The notes below the pieces were generated by a model. That model searched no databases. It saw only the letters and a program-made list of their open reading frames with translations, and was not told the DNA's origin. 64,000 bases of DNA, from NCBI RefSeq assembly GCF_034047335.1, contig NZ_CP139137.1, positions 1,178,001 through 1,242,000 on the forward strand, read 5' to 3'. This stretch comes from Chryseobacterium sp. JJR-5R (GTDB taxonomy: Bacteria; Bacteroidota; Bacteroidia; Flavobacteriales; Weeksellaceae). The position numbers and the translations under genes were made by a program. Positions 27,282 through 36,420 of this stretch are shown here, in pieces. Position 1 is the stretch's first letter; each line of letters starts with the position of its first letter.

Positions 27282-28700
27282 ATGGAGTCAATATCTGTTT
27301 TTGAAATTATTAAGGTTGGGATCGGCCCTTCAAGCTCACACACCATGGGCCCATGGAATGCCGCTTCAGCCTTTATCAGGATTATAAAGAGGGAAAGGTC
27401 GGTAGCCGAGGTGAAAGAGGTCTTTCTTGAGTTTTTCGGTTCCCTGGCGAAAACCGGGATCGGGCACGGAACGGACATTGCCGGCATGCTGGGCCTGAAC
27501 GGCGAGGATTTTAAGACCATCAACACTTCAAAAATTGATGAGAAAGTAGAACATATAAAAAATACCCAAATCCTGAATCTGGGCGGCGAGAAGGAAATCC
27601 CTTTTATTTATGGATATCATTTGGTTTTAAACATGCAGAAATCGCTTGATTTCCATCCGAACGGGATGATCTTCAGGGCTGTTTTTGAAGACGGGACCGA
27701 ACTTGTGCAGGACTTTTATTCTGTTGGCGGAGGCTTTATTGCAAGCCAGGAAAAAAACTCCATAGAGAAACACTGCGTGCGCACGCTTTATCCGTGCCAC
27801 AGATCTTCGGATATTGTAAAGTATTGTCAGAAGCTGGGATTTGATAAAATTTCAGACCTGATTTTTATTAATGAAGAAAGCTGGAGAACCAAGGAGGAAA
27901 CCAGGCAGGAGGCACTTTATATCTGGCAGCAGATCAAAGAATGTATTTATAAAGGCGTAAATAAAGAAGGAATTCTTCCGGGAGGACTGAATGTTACCCG
28001 AAGAGCTGCCGGAATAAACAGGAAGCTGCTGGGCGAGAAGATTTATAAAAATAAAGACGAGTGGTTTCAGCAGGTGGTTGATGCAGAGGAAAACTTCACC
28101 AACATCAATAAATGGATCTCCTGTTTCGCTTTGGCCGTGAATGAAGAAAATGCAAGCTTCGGGAGAATCATTACCGCGCCTACCAATGGCGCAAGCGGTG
28201 TGATTCCTGCAGTGCTGATGTACGCCCAGGCCTTTACCCAGGCAACCAGTGAAGATGACATTGTACGGTTTCTGCTGGTAGCCGGCGAAATCGGGACTTT
28301 ATTCAAGAAAAACGCGACCATTTCCGCAGCCATGGGCGGCTGTCAGGCAGAAGTCGGGGTGTCTTCGGCAATGGCGGCGGCCGGCCTTACGGAGATTCTT
28401 GGCGGAAGCGTCGGCCAGGTACTGATGGCCGCAGAAATTGCAATGGAGCATCACTTAGGATTGACCTGTGACCCGATCAGGGGCCTGGTGCAGATTCCCT
28501 GTATCGAACGGAATACCATGGGTGCCATCAAAGCCATTACGGCTGCCAATATCGCATTGGAAAGCGACCCTGCAAAAGCAAAAGTAACGCTGGATGAGGT
28601 GATCCAGACGATGTGGGAAACCGCACTTGCAATGAGCGACCGTTTCAAGGAAACTTCCGAAGGCGGGCTGGCCATTGCCGTGAACGTTCCTGAATGCTAA
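27282..28700 (+). CDS. sdaA: L-serine ammonia-lyase (iron-sulfur L-serine dehydratase)
   Basis: A single-chain, 472-residue Fe-S L-serine dehydratase that converts L-serine to pyruvate and ammonia. The N-terminal beta domain begins IGPSSSHTMGPWNAA (~13-27). The C-terminal alpha domain has RIITAPTNGASGVIPAVL (~299), KKNATISAAMGGCQAEVG (~345, a cluster cysteine) and LGLTCDPIRGLVQIPCIERN (~390, further cluster cysteines). Length and layout match the fused (SdaA/TdcG-type) enzyme. It sits alone with its own promoter and terminator. Confidence 0.95.
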   Translation: MESISVFEIIKVGIGPSSSHTMGPWNAASAFIRIIKRERSVAEVKEVFLEFFGSLAKTGIGHGTDIAGMLGLNGEDFKTINTSKIDEKVEHIKNTQILNLGGEKEIPFIYGYHLVLNMQKSLDFHPNGMIFRAVFEDGTELVQDFYSVGGGFIASQEKNSIEKHCVRTLYPCHRSSDIVKYCQKLGFDKISDLIFINEESWRTKEETRQEALYIWQQIKECIYKGVNKEGILPGGLNVTRRAAGINRKLLGEKIYKNKDEWFQQVVDAEENFTNINKWISCFALAVNEENASFGRIITAPTNGASGVIPAVLMYAQAFTQATSEDDIVRFLLVAGEIGTLFKKNATISAAMGGCQAEVGVSSAMAAAGLTEILGGSVGQVLMAAEIAMEHHLGLTCDPIRGLVQIPCIERNTMGAIKAITAANIALESDPAKAKVTLDEVIQTMWETALAMSDRFKETSEGGLAIAVNVPEC

Positions 28701-28724
28701 CTGGAAAAAATTAATTCAAAATAG

Positions 28725-28757
28725 AAAACCTTAGAATTATATACTCTAAGGTTTTTT
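28725..28757 (+). terminator. Terminator between sdaA and convergent tyrA
   Basis: A perfect 11-bp stem AAAACCTTAGA / TCTAAGGTTTT with a T run. On the minus strand the A-rich start of the stem gives a T-rich end too, so it may act bidirectionally. Confidence 0.88.
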
Positions 28758-28783
28758 TATGCCTTTAAATCATTTTAAGATTG

Positions 28784-29629
28784 CTACTTATCAAGGATAC
28801 TCCGTATCTTGTTCGCATGGGCAATCAGTTCCCCTAAATATTCAAAGTTTTCTTTTTCCAACGCCGACTTGAACTTCCTTAACTGGGAAATATGTTCATT
28901 AAGGACATCAAGAACATTTTCTTTGTTCTGCTTAAAAATCGGAACCCACATTTCAGGATGGGATTTTGCGAGGCGCACCGTGCTGGAAAACCCGGAACTT
29001 GCCAGCTGGAAAATCGTTTCTTCTTCCCGTTCTTTTTCCAGGACGGTATTCGCCAGTGCGTAAGAAGTTATGTGTGAAATATGCGAAATGTAAGCCGTGT
29101 GGACATCATGGTCCTCCGCACTCATGTAAATCAAATGCATATCCAGGTTTTCGGCAATTTTTTCAACGGTTTTTAAAGCGTCGTCTGCAGATTCCTCTTT
29201 ATTGCAGATCACGCCTGCTTTTCCGGAAAAGCTTTCTGAAACCGCAGATGCGGGCCCGTTGTTCTCCGTTCCCCACATTGGGTGAAAAGCAACAAACCTT
29301 GACCGTTTCGGGTGGTTCTGAACGGCATTTACGATTCCTGCTTTTGTTGATCCTGCATCCATAACGGTCTGACGGTCTGAAATTAAATCCAGGACCTCCG
29401 GCAGCAGTGTTTTGGCGGCATCTACCGGAATGGACAGTATAACCAGATCTGAGTTTTTAATACCATAGCTGAGATCGGCTGCGGCATCAATTATTTTTAA
29501 ATCCAGTGCTTTGTGCAGGTGCTCACGGTTGTTATCGATCCCGTAAATAAATTCTGCAATTCCTTTCTGTTTTAACTTCAGGGCCATAGAGCCGCCGATA
29601 AGTCCTGTTCCTATAATGCTTATTTTCAT
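28784..29629 (-). CDS. tyrA: Prephenate dehydrogenase
   Basis: A 281-residue TyrA that oxidises prephenate to 4-hydroxyphenylpyruvate with NAD(P)+, the committed step to tyrosine. The N-terminus is a Rossmann fold (ISIIGTGLIGGSMALKLK). FVAFHPMWGTE (~130-140) carries the conserved His-Pro of the active site. VHTAYISHISHITSYALA (~181) is the helical-domain catalytic His region, and SSGFSSTVRLAKSHPEMW follows. No chorismate mutase or ACT domain is attached, so feedback is not visible in the protein. The leader upstream contains a Tyr-rich peptide and a terminator, consistent with attenuation. Confidence 0.93.
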   Translation of the reverse strand: MKISIIGTGLIGGSMALKLKQKGIAEFIYGIDNNREHLHKALDLKIIDAAADLSYGIKNSDLVILSIPVDAAKTLLPEVLDLISDRQTVMDAGSTKAGIVNAVQNHPKRSRFVAFHPMWGTENNGPASAVSESFSGKAGVICNKEESADDALKTVEKIAENLDMHLIYMSAEDHDVHTAYISHISHITSYALANTVLEKEREEETIFQLASSGFSSTVRLAKSHPEMWVPIFKQNKENVLDVLNEHISQLRKFKSALEKENFEYLGELIAHANKIRSILDK

Positions 29630-29652
29630 CTTTTACTGAGCTTTTTTAAAAT

Positions 29653-29679
29653 CAAAAAACCCCGTCCGCGGACGAGGTT
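29653..29679 (-). terminator. Terminator hairpin in the tyrA leader (candidate attenuator)
   Basis: On the minus strand AACCTCGTCC pairs with GGACGGGGTT (one U-G pair) around a 2-base GC centre, followed by six T. It lies 24 bases before the tyrA ATG and 30 bases after the stop of the Tyr-rich leader frame, so it is placed to control read-through into tyrA. Confidence 0.82.
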
Positions 29680-29708
29680 GTATACTATAATCTGTATATC
29701 AGAAATCC

Positions 29709-29765
29709 TTATCCCGGCTGAGAGGTAAAAATTCCGTAATAATATGTTTCCTTGCTGATCATCAT
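29709..29765 (-). CDS. Candidate tyrosine leader peptide upstream of tyrA
   Basis: An 18-codon frame reading MMISKETYYYGIF and then five more residues. It contains three consecutive Tyr codons (TAT TAT TAC) and a nearby Phe. It lies on the same strand as tyrA and is followed by a terminator hairpin and then the tyrA ATG. This is the arrangement of a ribosome-mediated attenuator: stalling at Tyr codons when charged tRNA-Tyr is scarce would favour an alternative fold and let transcription continue. I did not find a clean antiterminator pairing by eye. The peptide and terminator are seen in the sequence; the mechanism is inferred. Confidence 0.65.
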   Translation of the reverse strand: MMISKETYYYGIFTSQPG

Positions 29766-29809
29766 CAGACGAAGGTATGAATTTTTTTTTAAACTGAAAT
29801 AAAAGATAA

Positions 29810-29824
29810 ACAGCGGTCCGCTGT
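29810..29824. other. 15-bp palindrome upstream of the tyrA leader
   Basis: ACAGCGG-T-CCGCTGT, a perfect 7+1+7 palindrome. On the minus strand it is followed by a weak T-rich stretch, so it could terminate the upstream antiporter gene. It could instead be an operator. Confidence 0.45.
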
Positions 29825-29883
29825 ACAGACGGTTTTCACATAATTCGTTAAACTTCCGCCTGCACAACGCCATCCGCCATTCA

Positions 29884-32175
29884 CTACTGAGGGTTGCTGA
29901 TAATCAGGGTCGACGGAATATCCGACAGCCACAGGCTCTTGGTGTCAATCAGGCTTTTCCAGCTTTTGCTGCTGATCAGCATCAGGTCCTGCGCGTTCAG
30001 GAATTCTTTTTCGATCCTTTTTTCATTATATAAAGTGATGTGGTTCGGGGCAACCTGCTCAATACTTCTGATGAGTTCCTTTACTTCAATATTGCTTCTG
30101 ATCTGCCCGGCAACATCGAGGATGATAATCTGCGAATTGTTATTGTTAATCAGTCTTTTTGCATATTCAAGGAGATAAAAATCACTTAGGTTAAACATAG
30201 GAACAAATACCTTGTCCGCAGATTTGAATTCTTTCTCTACCAGAACACCTACCGGGATATTGGTTTTGTCCAGGATCTGCAGCGTAAAATCGTCAAAGGG
30301 GGAGTTGTTGAAAATATTTCCTCTTCCTTTAACGGTGTTCAGGAGCTTTTCAGGGTTAATGATTTTTGTGGTAAAGCCTAACAGTCTTCCCAAAAGGCTC
30401 CCTTCATACATGGATTTCCCGAGCATGATCAGGAGGAGGTCGTAATTTCCTTTATTGGTAATGTTCGTAAGATCGCTTTCAACATCCGTGGATGCTTTGA
30501 ACAGTGTGGTGATCTCAAGCTGGAGCTCATTGGAGGTTTCAACAACATTTTTGAACTGTTCTTTTTCAAAATCGTCGATTTCAAAAGCATGAAGTTCGTC
30601 AACAGGGGCAATATTCATTGCGGTTACACTTTTGTTCCCGTTCATTTTTCGGGTAAAATTATCGGCAAGCTTCAGGAGCGTACTGCCGGATTTTGCGGTT
30701 TCGAAAGATAAAAGCACCCTGTATTTGGCATCGTCATCTTCCTGCTCATCCTCTTCCGTCATGGATGTTTTTCCCTTGAAAAGATAATTGATAAGATCAA
30801 GGCAAGGACCTGTCATAAACGTGGTGAACAAAGCCATAATCACCAGCATGGCGAATAATTCCGGTCCTAAAACCCCCAGGTCATACCCGATGTTCAGAAC
30901 GATAAGCTCAGTGAGGCCTCTCGTATTCATCAAAGCGCCTATGGTAAGGCTGTCTTTCCAGCTGATCTTAAGGAATTTTGCGGTCAGGGCACTTCCGACA
31001 AATTTACCCGTAACGGCTGTGAGGATAATAAATCCTCCGATTTTCCAGAGATGAGGATCATTCAGCAGTCCGATCTGGGTCCTTAAGCCGGTAAACACAA
31101 AGAAAAGAGGCAGCAACAGGACCAGGGCCACATCTTCTATTTTTTCTATGAACAGATTCCTGAACTTTACATTTTCCGGCATTACCGCGCCTGCCATAAA
31201 GGCTCCGAAAAGCGCATGAATGCCGATCACTTCCGTGGCATAGGAGGAAATAATCAGGATCAGGAAAAATACGGCAACCAGTGCTTTGCTGATAAAGCCT
31301 TTTCCTTTCTGGGATTCTGCAATCCTGTGAAGAAACGGACGTACTGCCTTGATCATGATGAATACATACAAGACGGCCATTAAAATAACGAATATGGATC
31401 CTGAAAAAGATCCTGCTTTTACAATGGCAATAACAGCAGCTAAGATGCACCATGCGGTAATATCATCGGCAGCCGCACAGGTGATGACCACGGTTCCTAT
31501 TTTTGTTTTATGAAGGTTTCGTTCCTGTACAATACGTGCCAGAACGGGAAAAGCGGTAATGCTCATCGCAATAGCAATAAACAGGGCAAATGAGCTGAAC
31601 TGGATTCCCTCCGGTGCAAATTCCTTGTAAATAAAATAGGAAAGCCCGACGCCTAATGCGAAAGGAAAAATAATACTGGCGTGGCTGATGACCACCGCAT
31701 CATGGGCTCTTTTTCTAAGGACGCTTAAATCCAGCTCCATTCCGACAATATACATGAACAGAATCAACCCGATCTGGCTTAAGAACTGTAAATTCGGCAA
31801 TGATTCCTTCGGGAAAATAAAGGCTGAAAGCTCCGGGAAATAAAGTCCGAAAAGGGAAGGCCCGAGCACGATACCCGCAATCATCTCACCGATTACCGAG
31901 GGCTGTTTCAGTTTTACACAGATCCATCCGAAAAGCTTGGCGACCAGGATAATGGTAATGATCTGCACCAGGAGCAGGGCCAGCGGATGGTGGAGATTCA
32001 CCATAAAAGAATCGGTAAAGTTTTCCCACATCGTGGAGCCCGTAGTTTTGGGCACCGCAATGTTTTCCCCTATTTCCAGCGTTTTTCCTTCAATAAAAAA
32101 CCAATACATCAGGCATGAAAAAAATGTGATGGTGCTGATGTAAAAAATAATGTTTTTATATTTTCCCAGACTCAT
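29884..32175 (-). CDS. CPA2-family cation:proton antiporter
   Basis: A 763-residue inner-membrane protein. An N-terminal helix and a ~70-residue loop precede a 12-13-helix Na+/H+ exchanger domain ([18 protein letters not shown] near 95, [15 protein letters not shown] near 232 with the ion-binding Asp-Asp, [18 protein letters not shown] near 405). From ~470 an acidic linker ([11 protein letters not shown]) leads into a cytosolic region that looks like two universal-stress-type (UspA-like) alpha/beta domains. The family exchanges K+ or Na+ for H+ in pH and osmotic homeostasis. It has no KTN (TrkA-N) domain, so KefB/C-style glutathione gating is unlikely. Confidence 0.9.
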   Translation of the reverse strand: MSLGKYKNIIFYISTITFFSCLMYWFFIEGKTLEIGENIAVPKTTGSTMWENFTDSFMVNLHHPLALLLVQIITIILVAKLFGWICVKLKQPSVIGEMIAGIVLGPSLFGLYFPELSAFIFPKESLPNLQFLSQIGLILFMYIVGMELDLSVLRKRAHDAVVISHASIIFPFALGVGLSYFIYKEFAPEGIQFSSFALFIAIAMSITAFPVLARIVQERNLHKTKIGTVVITCAAADDITAWCILAAVIAIVKAGSFSGSIFVILMAVLYVFIMIKAVRPFLHRIAESQKGKGFISKALVAVFFLILIISSYATEVIGIHALFGAFMAGAVMPENVKFRNLFIEKIEDVALVLLLPLFFVFTGLRTQIGLLNDPHLWKIGGFIILTAVTGKFVGSALTAKFLKISWKDSLTIGALMNTRGLTELIVLNIGYDLGVLGPELFAMLVIMALFTTFMTGPCLDLINYLFKGKTSMTEEDEQEDDDAKYRVLLSFETAKSGSTLLKLADNFTRKMNGNKSVTAMNIAPVDELHAFEIDDFEKEQFKNVVETSNELQLEITTLFKASTDVESDLTNITNKGNYDLLLIMLGKSMYEGSLLGRLLGFTTKIINPEKLLNTVKGRGNIFNNSPFDDFTLQILDKTNIPVGVLVEKEFKSADKVFVPMFNLSDFYLLEYAKRLINNNNSQIIILDVAGQIRSNIEVKELIRSIEQVAPNHITLYNEKRIEKEFLNAQDLMLISSKSWKSLIDTKSLWLSDIPSTLIISNPQ

Positions 32176-32274
32176 AATTCCGTTATGTTAAAATACAAAT
32201 TTCTTAAGAATTTATGGATGATGCCAGCCTGATTTCTTAAAATGCAGTGAATGCCGTAAATAATGTAATAAAAT

Positions 32275-32664
32275 CTACCTGAAAGAATACCCCAGTCCGA
32301 TTCCTGTTTTCCAGGCTCCGTTCTGTGTTGAAGTTTTGCTGTTGTAATACAGGGGAAGCTGCAGTGCGAATTTTTTGTAGAGCACTGTAAAGCCTGTACC
32401 CAACGTGGGCATCACCGCACTGTTCTTCGTTTCTGCCGAGCGGTCTTCCTTGATTCTGAGTGAAGGAAGCATTCCGAGCATTACCTTAAAGTCTTTGTTT
32501 TTGTAACTGATGTTCGGACCTGTAAAATTAATAAAAGCTCCGTGATCCACATATCCGGCCACAACGGAACCGTCAAAAAAAGAGGTTTTGATTTTAGAAC
32601 CAGTTTCCTGGGAAAAGCAGATGCAGGGAATGAGAATTCCTGCCGCAAAAAGAATTTTTTTCAT
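32275..32664 (-). CDS. Small secreted, probably outer membrane protein
   Basis: A 129-residue protein with a signal peptide (MKKILFAAGILIPCICFSQ; the four-codon upstream MIIM offers an alternative start at 32673). The mature part has strand-like segments ending in Phe-Arg (TGIGLGYSFR), typical of beta-barrel C-termini. The size suggests a small or partial barrel of 6-8 strands. No family recognised. It lies downstream of the LytTR gene on the same strand, with about 100 bases between. Confidence 0.72.
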   Translation of the reverse strand: MKKILFAAGILIPCICFSQETGSKIKTSFFDGSVVAGYVDHGAFINFTGPNISYKNKDFKVMLGMLPSLRIKEDRSAETKNSAVMPTLGTGFTVLYKKFALQLPLYYNSKTSTQNGAWKTGIGLGYSFR

Positions 32665-32770
32665 GATAATCACTTCATCAGCTGCAAAAGTAAGACGCGC
32701 CTAACATCAAAAGGGGATGATGTAATGAGAACTTCAAATTTTGCGGTGAACCTGTGAATATCTGAACCGT

Positions 32771-33481
32771 CTATTTTCCTAATAGCTCCATCAGTGAATT
32801 TTTATACGTTTCGCCGATCTGCAGTTTTAGAAAATTGTAATTGTCAGAAGGAATTGTGGTAATAATTTCGTTGGTTGAAAAGATTTTAATGGAGGATAAA
32901 GCAATAATTTCTTTTTTATTGACCTGAGCAAAATCTTTTGCCGGCAGCATTTCCAGCAGGTTCTTGAAATTCAGGTTTTTTAAAACGATTTTTGTTCCGT
33001 CACTGAGGATGATGTCTTTGTCACGGCTGTCGATCTCAGAAGTTTTGATGTATACAATCTGATGGGTAAAGATGACCGTTTTTCCGATATTGGTATTCCA
33101 TTCGATGAAATCTTTCTTTACAGGCAGATGAACGAGGCTCCGTGCTTTTTCAAAAGCCTGAGCCAGCCTTTCCCGTTTAATCGGTTTTCTTACATAATCA
33201 ACCACGTTCAGGTCAAATGCTTCGGCAGCATATTCTTTGTAGGCGGTTGTGAAAATAATTTTTTTTGAGCCTGAGATAAGTTCCGCAACCTGAAGCCCGT
33301 TGATTCCGGGCATTTCAATATCCAGAATACAGACATCGCAGTCAATCCGGTCAATTTCGTCTAAAAAAGCCTTGGGATCATTGAATGCCTTTACGATTTC
33401 CACCTGGTCAATCTGTTCGCACAGCAGTTTTAAATAGCTGATGGCCAGCAGTTCGTCATCAAGAATAACGCATTTTATCAT
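32771..33481 (-). CDS. LytTR-family response regulator
   Basis: A 236-residue regulator. Receiver domain ~1-120: acidic pocket DDELLA, phosphoacceptor in VCILDIEMPGINGLQ (~52-66), FTTAYKEYA and conserved Lys in VDYVRKPIKRERL (~108). A LytTR DNA-binding domain occupies ~135-236 (FIEWNTNIGKTVIF, VYIKTSEIDSRDKDIILS, FAQVNKKEIIAL). It overlaps the 3' end of the sensor kinase gene by 23 bases. Together they form an AgrA/LytR-style two-component system; targets are unknown. Confidence 0.93.
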   Translation of the reverse strand: MIKCVILDDELLAISYLKLLCEQIDQVEIVKAFNDPKAFLDEIDRIDCDVCILDIEMPGINGLQVAELISGSKKIIFTTAYKEYAAEAFDLNVVDYVRKPIKRERLAQAFEKARSLVHLPVKKDFIEWNTNIGKTVIFTHQIVYIKTSEIDSRDKDIILSDGTKIVLKNLNFKNLLEMLPAKDFAQVNKKEIIALSSIKIFSTNEIITTIPSDNYNFLKLQIGETYKNSLMELLGK

Positions 33482-34229
33482 AGAATTCTCTCAAATTAAT
33501 TGTTAGTTCTGCCGTGAAGATACCGTTTTTTGAATTTTTATGGAGAGAATAGCTGCTGTTGTAGATCATTTTCAGCCTTTGGTCCAGAGACTGGCTCCCG
33601 AAACCGCTTTTTTCTTTTTCCAGCATGTTTTTCAGTGAAGCTTTATTGCTGACTTTCATGATAAAGATGCCGTCCTCAAGTTCCAGCTGAATGGAGATAA
33701 AGGAATCCTGAGCCAGGAAATCGGTGTGTTTAAATGCATTTTCAATCAAATCTACCGAAAGCAGGGGCGCAAAAACTTTTTCCTCATACATTTCATCAGA
33801 TTTGTCGATTTTAGATTTAATCCTGAAATCAAATAATGGATTTACCTTGATTTTGTTAATCTCAATAAGGCTTAATGCGAAATTCATTTCCTCTTTCGGG
33901 CTTACGAATTTATTGTTACTTTCATACAGGATATAATCCAGCACATTGGCCAGTTTATCCAGTGACCTATAGGTGTGGTAGGCATGTGACTGAACCGAGT
34001 TCAGGATATTTTTAAACAAATGCGGGTTCAGCTTGGTCCCGATGTGTTCCAGCTGTACTTCATTCAGCCTTTGTTCAATAAGTTTATTGGCTGTTGACAG
34101 CTTTGCATTCTTCAGCCTGATGGACTGATTCTGGCTGAATAGGAAAACAGCGGCCGCTAAGAAAAGGAAAATGGCAAATACCGCGGTGAAGATCAGGTAA
34201 TCATGGATCATGTAATAATTGCCTTCCAT
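33459..34229 (-). CDS. LytS-type sensor histidine kinase
   Basis: A 256-residue His-kinase of the HisKA_LytS (PF06580) class. One N-terminal membrane helix (LIFTAVFAIFLFLAAAVFLF), a short coiled linker, then the H-box LNPHLFKNILNSVQSHAY (~67) with its phosphorylated His. The ATPase domain is short and degenerate, with LLSVDLIENAFKHTD as the N-box (~157) and GFGSQSLDQRLKMIY as the G-box (~210). There is almost no periplasmic sensor. It overlaps its cognate regulator, so the two are translationally coupled. Confidence 0.92.
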   Translation of the reverse strand: MEGNYYMIHDYLIFTAVFAIFLFLAAAVFLFSQNQSIRLKNAKLSTANKLIEQRLNEVQLEHIGTKLNPHLFKNILNSVQSHAYHTYRSLDKLANVLDYILYESNNKFVSPKEEMNFALSLIEINKIKVNPLFDFRIKSKIDKSDEMYEEKVFAPLLSVDLIENAFKHTDFLAQDSFISIQLELEDGIFIMKVSNKASLKNMLEKEKSGFGSQSLDQRLKMIYNSSYSLHKNSKNGIFTAELTINLREFYDKMRYS

Positions 34230-34295
34230 AATGTAATTTGCTTTTTAATACAGTTCCATAGGTTTAAAATCAATCCTTAAGCAGTCAGGTTGGGA

Positions 34296-34667
34296 TTATC
34301 TGATTTTCTTCAGGGTATTTAAAATCAGGGTTTCCTCACATTTTTCAAAGGTGATTTCATATGACGGATTTTTTTCAGGATAAGTTAAAAGATAATCCGG
34401 GCACGGCTTTTTCTGCGCATGGCTTCTGTCGAAATCGATCTTTCCCTCGGTCATGATGCTGTCTTTCAGGAATTTCTCATTGATTTTCAGCGCATCCATT
34501 TCAGTTTTGAAGGGTTCAGAATATTTAAAATCTTTAGATAAAGATTCTGCAATAACGCGGCTGTTGGGAAGATAACCGGTGCAGCTTGCGCCTTTTTTGT
34601 TTAAGATAAAGAATACAAGAACAAGTCCGGGAACAAGACCGATTAAGTAGAATTTCAGCTTTTTCAT
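34296..34667 (-). CDS. Membrane-anchored hypothetical protein
   Basis: A 123-residue protein with one N-terminal hydrophobic helix (FYLIGLVPGLVLVFFIL) and a periplasmic or cytosolic soluble part with three Cys (SCTG, PCPDYL, EKCEE). It overlaps the stop of the alanine dehydrogenase gene by 1 base, so it is translationally coupled to it. I recall small proteins of this kind following ald in Flavobacteria, but cannot assign a function. Confidence 0.65.
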   Translation of the reverse strand: MKKLKFYLIGLVPGLVLVFFILNKKGASCTGYLPNSRVIAESLSKDFKYSEPFKTEMDALKINEKFLKDSIMTEGKIDFDRSHAQKKPCPDYLLTYPEKNPSYEITFEKCEETLILNTLKKIR

Positions 34668-35860
34668 CAGAAAATTAAAAGGTTGATATCATGATACGTA
34701 AGCCCGAAACGGTCGCAGATGCTTTTTCTGGTATGCCTGCCTTTGTACATGTACAGGCTCTGTTTCATTTCATTTTTGCGGACCAGCATATTTTCGAAAC
34801 CGCCTTCTTCATCATAATTCAGAATGTAGGACAGGAAGAAATTAGAAATGGCTTTTGTGGTGGTTCTCGGCATTCTTGAAGTGAGGTTCGGAAGCCCGCA
34901 GTGGATAACGCCGTGCTTAATGATATACGGATCTTCCACGGTGGTAAGTTCTGAAGTCTCGATTACTTTTCCGTTGTCAATGGTAATATCAATAATTACG
35001 CTGCCTTTTTTCATGGTCATGACCATATCTTCGGTCACAATAGGTGTCATGTTCAGCCTTGGAAGTGCCCCGATGACCACATCGGCTCTCCGTAAAGCCT
35101 TTTTAAGCTCTTTGGGATCGATAATGGATGTGGGAACCCTGCTGTCGACCAGCGTATGAAGCCTTCTCAGTTTTGAAAGGGAATTATCGAAAACCCTGAC
35201 ATTGGCACCAAGTCCTATGGCGGCTTTGGTTGCAAATTCACCAACAATTCCGGCTCCTAGAATTACAACTTCCGCAGGACGTACCCCGGTGATTCCTCCC
35301 AGCATCAGACCGTTGGACAGGGCCAGCAATTCGGAAGCATACAGGATGGAAACCGTTCCTGCAATTTCGCCGATCAGCCTTACCAGAGCCAGCTGCTTGT
35401 ATTCATCGACAATAAATTCAAAAGCAATGGCGTTGACTTTTTTCTCCGCAAGTTTCAGGAAATATGCTTTATCCCTCAGATTGATCTGAAGCGCTGATAC
35501 CAGATAGGTATTCGGGCGCATATAGTCGATCTCTTCTTCTGTGGGCGGATTGATTTTTAGAATTAAATCCTGGGCGAAAGCTTCCTTAGGATCATTGGTA
35601 ATCCTGGCCCCCGATTCAGAATACTGTAAATCTGTAAAAAACGAGCATTCCCCGGCACCTGCTTCTATAATGATTTCATGGCCGCTCTCCACCAGGACCT
35701 GTACCGCATCCGGAGTGATACATGTTCTTCTTTCGTTCAGGGAGGTCTCCTTCGGGATCCCGATACTGAACTGTTTTCCTTTCTTAATAACCTCCAGTTT
35801 TTCTTCCTGCGGCATCAGTTCCTCTTCGGTAAAAGGAGTAAAAATGTTTGTAGTACTCAT
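34667..35860 (-). CDS. ald: Alanine dehydrogenase
   Basis: A 397-residue NAD-dependent alanine dehydrogenase, which interconverts alanine with pyruvate and ammonia. The N-terminal domain carries GIPKETSLNERRTCITP (~34-50), containing the substrate Arg/Lys region. A Rossmann fold follows around AEVVILGAGIVGEFATKAAIGLG (~195). The C-terminal part has KKGSVIIDITIDNG and HCGLPNLTSRMPRTTTKA. The family also includes transhydrogenase alpha and lysine ketoglutarate reductase, but length and motif order favour Ald. The gene is monocistronic apart from the coupled downstream small gene. Confidence 0.88.
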   Translation of the reverse strand: MSTTNIFTPFTEEELMPQEEKLEVIKKGKQFSIGIPKETSLNERRTCITPDAVQVLVESGHEIIIEAGAGECSFFTDLQYSESGARITNDPKEAFAQDLILKINPPTEEEIDYMRPNTYLVSALQINLRDKAYFLKLAEKKVNAIAFEFIVDEYKQLALVRLIGEIAGTVSILYASELLALSNGLMLGGITGVRPAEVVILGAGIVGEFATKAAIGLGANVRVFDNSLSKLRRLHTLVDSRVPTSIIDPKELKKALRRADVVIGALPRLNMTPIVTEDMVMTMKKGSVIIDITIDNGKVIETSELTTVEDPYIIKHGVIHCGLPNLTSRMPRTTTKAISNFFLSYILNYDEEGGFENMLVRKNEMKQSLYMYKGRHTRKSICDRFGLTYHDINLLIF

Positions 35861-35931
35861 CCTTATAAATTAATTCAGTTCTTAGAGATCGTTATTTTAC
35901 ATTCAATTTCAACGGCAAAGATACATAATAT

Positions 35932-36339
35932 TTACGCGAATAAAACCTCTCTGTTTTCTCCGGTATTGATGATACTCATCTCGTGATACTTAAGCCCGTA
36001 CAATTCATCTTCATACACTTCCGGCCACTCGATAATGCAGAGGAAAGCGTTGTCTAGGTACTCTTCAATGCCGGTATCGTAGACTTCCTCGATGCTTTTC
36101 AGGCGGTACAGGTCAAAATGGTAGATCTTTCCTTTCGGGGTGTCATATTCGTTGACAATGGAGTAAGTAGGAGAGCTCACTTCATCCTGGCTTCCCAGAT
36201 TTCTAAGCAGAAACTGTGTAAATGTGGTTTTCCCTGCACCCAGGTTGCCCTTTAACAGAAGGATGGGGTGCTTTAATTCTGAAATGACGGTCTCTGCAAT
36301 ATGCTGCCAGTCGTTAATGCTTTTTATATTAAATTGCAT
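35932..36339 (-). CDS. tsaE: tRNA threonylcarbamoyladenosine biosynthesis ATPase TsaE
   Basis: A 135-residue P-loop ATPase required with TsaB and TsaD for t6A37 formation on ANN-decoding tRNAs. Walker A is LKGNLGAGKTTFTQF (~28-42); SSPTYSIVNEYDT and HFDLYRLKSIEE are family hallmarks. The longer frame adds 22 residues of non-conserved sequence, so the ATG at 36339 is preferred. It diverges from dnaG with overlapping promoter boxes between them. Confidence 0.93.
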   Translation of the reverse strand: MQFNIKSINDWQHIAETVISELKHPILLLKGNLGAGKTTFTQFLLRNLGSQDEVSSPTYSIVNEYDTPKGKIYHFDLYRLKSIEEVYDTGIEEYLDNAFLCIIEWPEVYEDELYGLKYHEMSIINTGENREVLFA

Positions 36340-36354
36340 GAAAGTTCTTTGATG

Positions 36355-36382
36355 CAAAATTAGCCATAAACTGTTATATTTG
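36355..36382. promoter_or_regulatory. Divergent promoter boxes of tsaE and dnaG
   Basis: TAATTTTG on the minus strand (36362-36355) points to tsaE; TATATTTG on the plus strand (36375-36382) points to dnaG. Their cores are only 12 bases apart, so the two polymerases would compete for the site. Confidence 0.6.
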
Positions 36383-36420
36383 TAACAGAATTTTCTACTT
36401 CCCACATTACTTTTTGCATT

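Noticed and set aside
29711..29780. CTGAGA-type sequence resembling a TPP riboswitch core
   Set aside because: The other conserved TPP elements and the P1 helix are missing. The same bases are explained as part of the Tyr leader frame on the minus strand.
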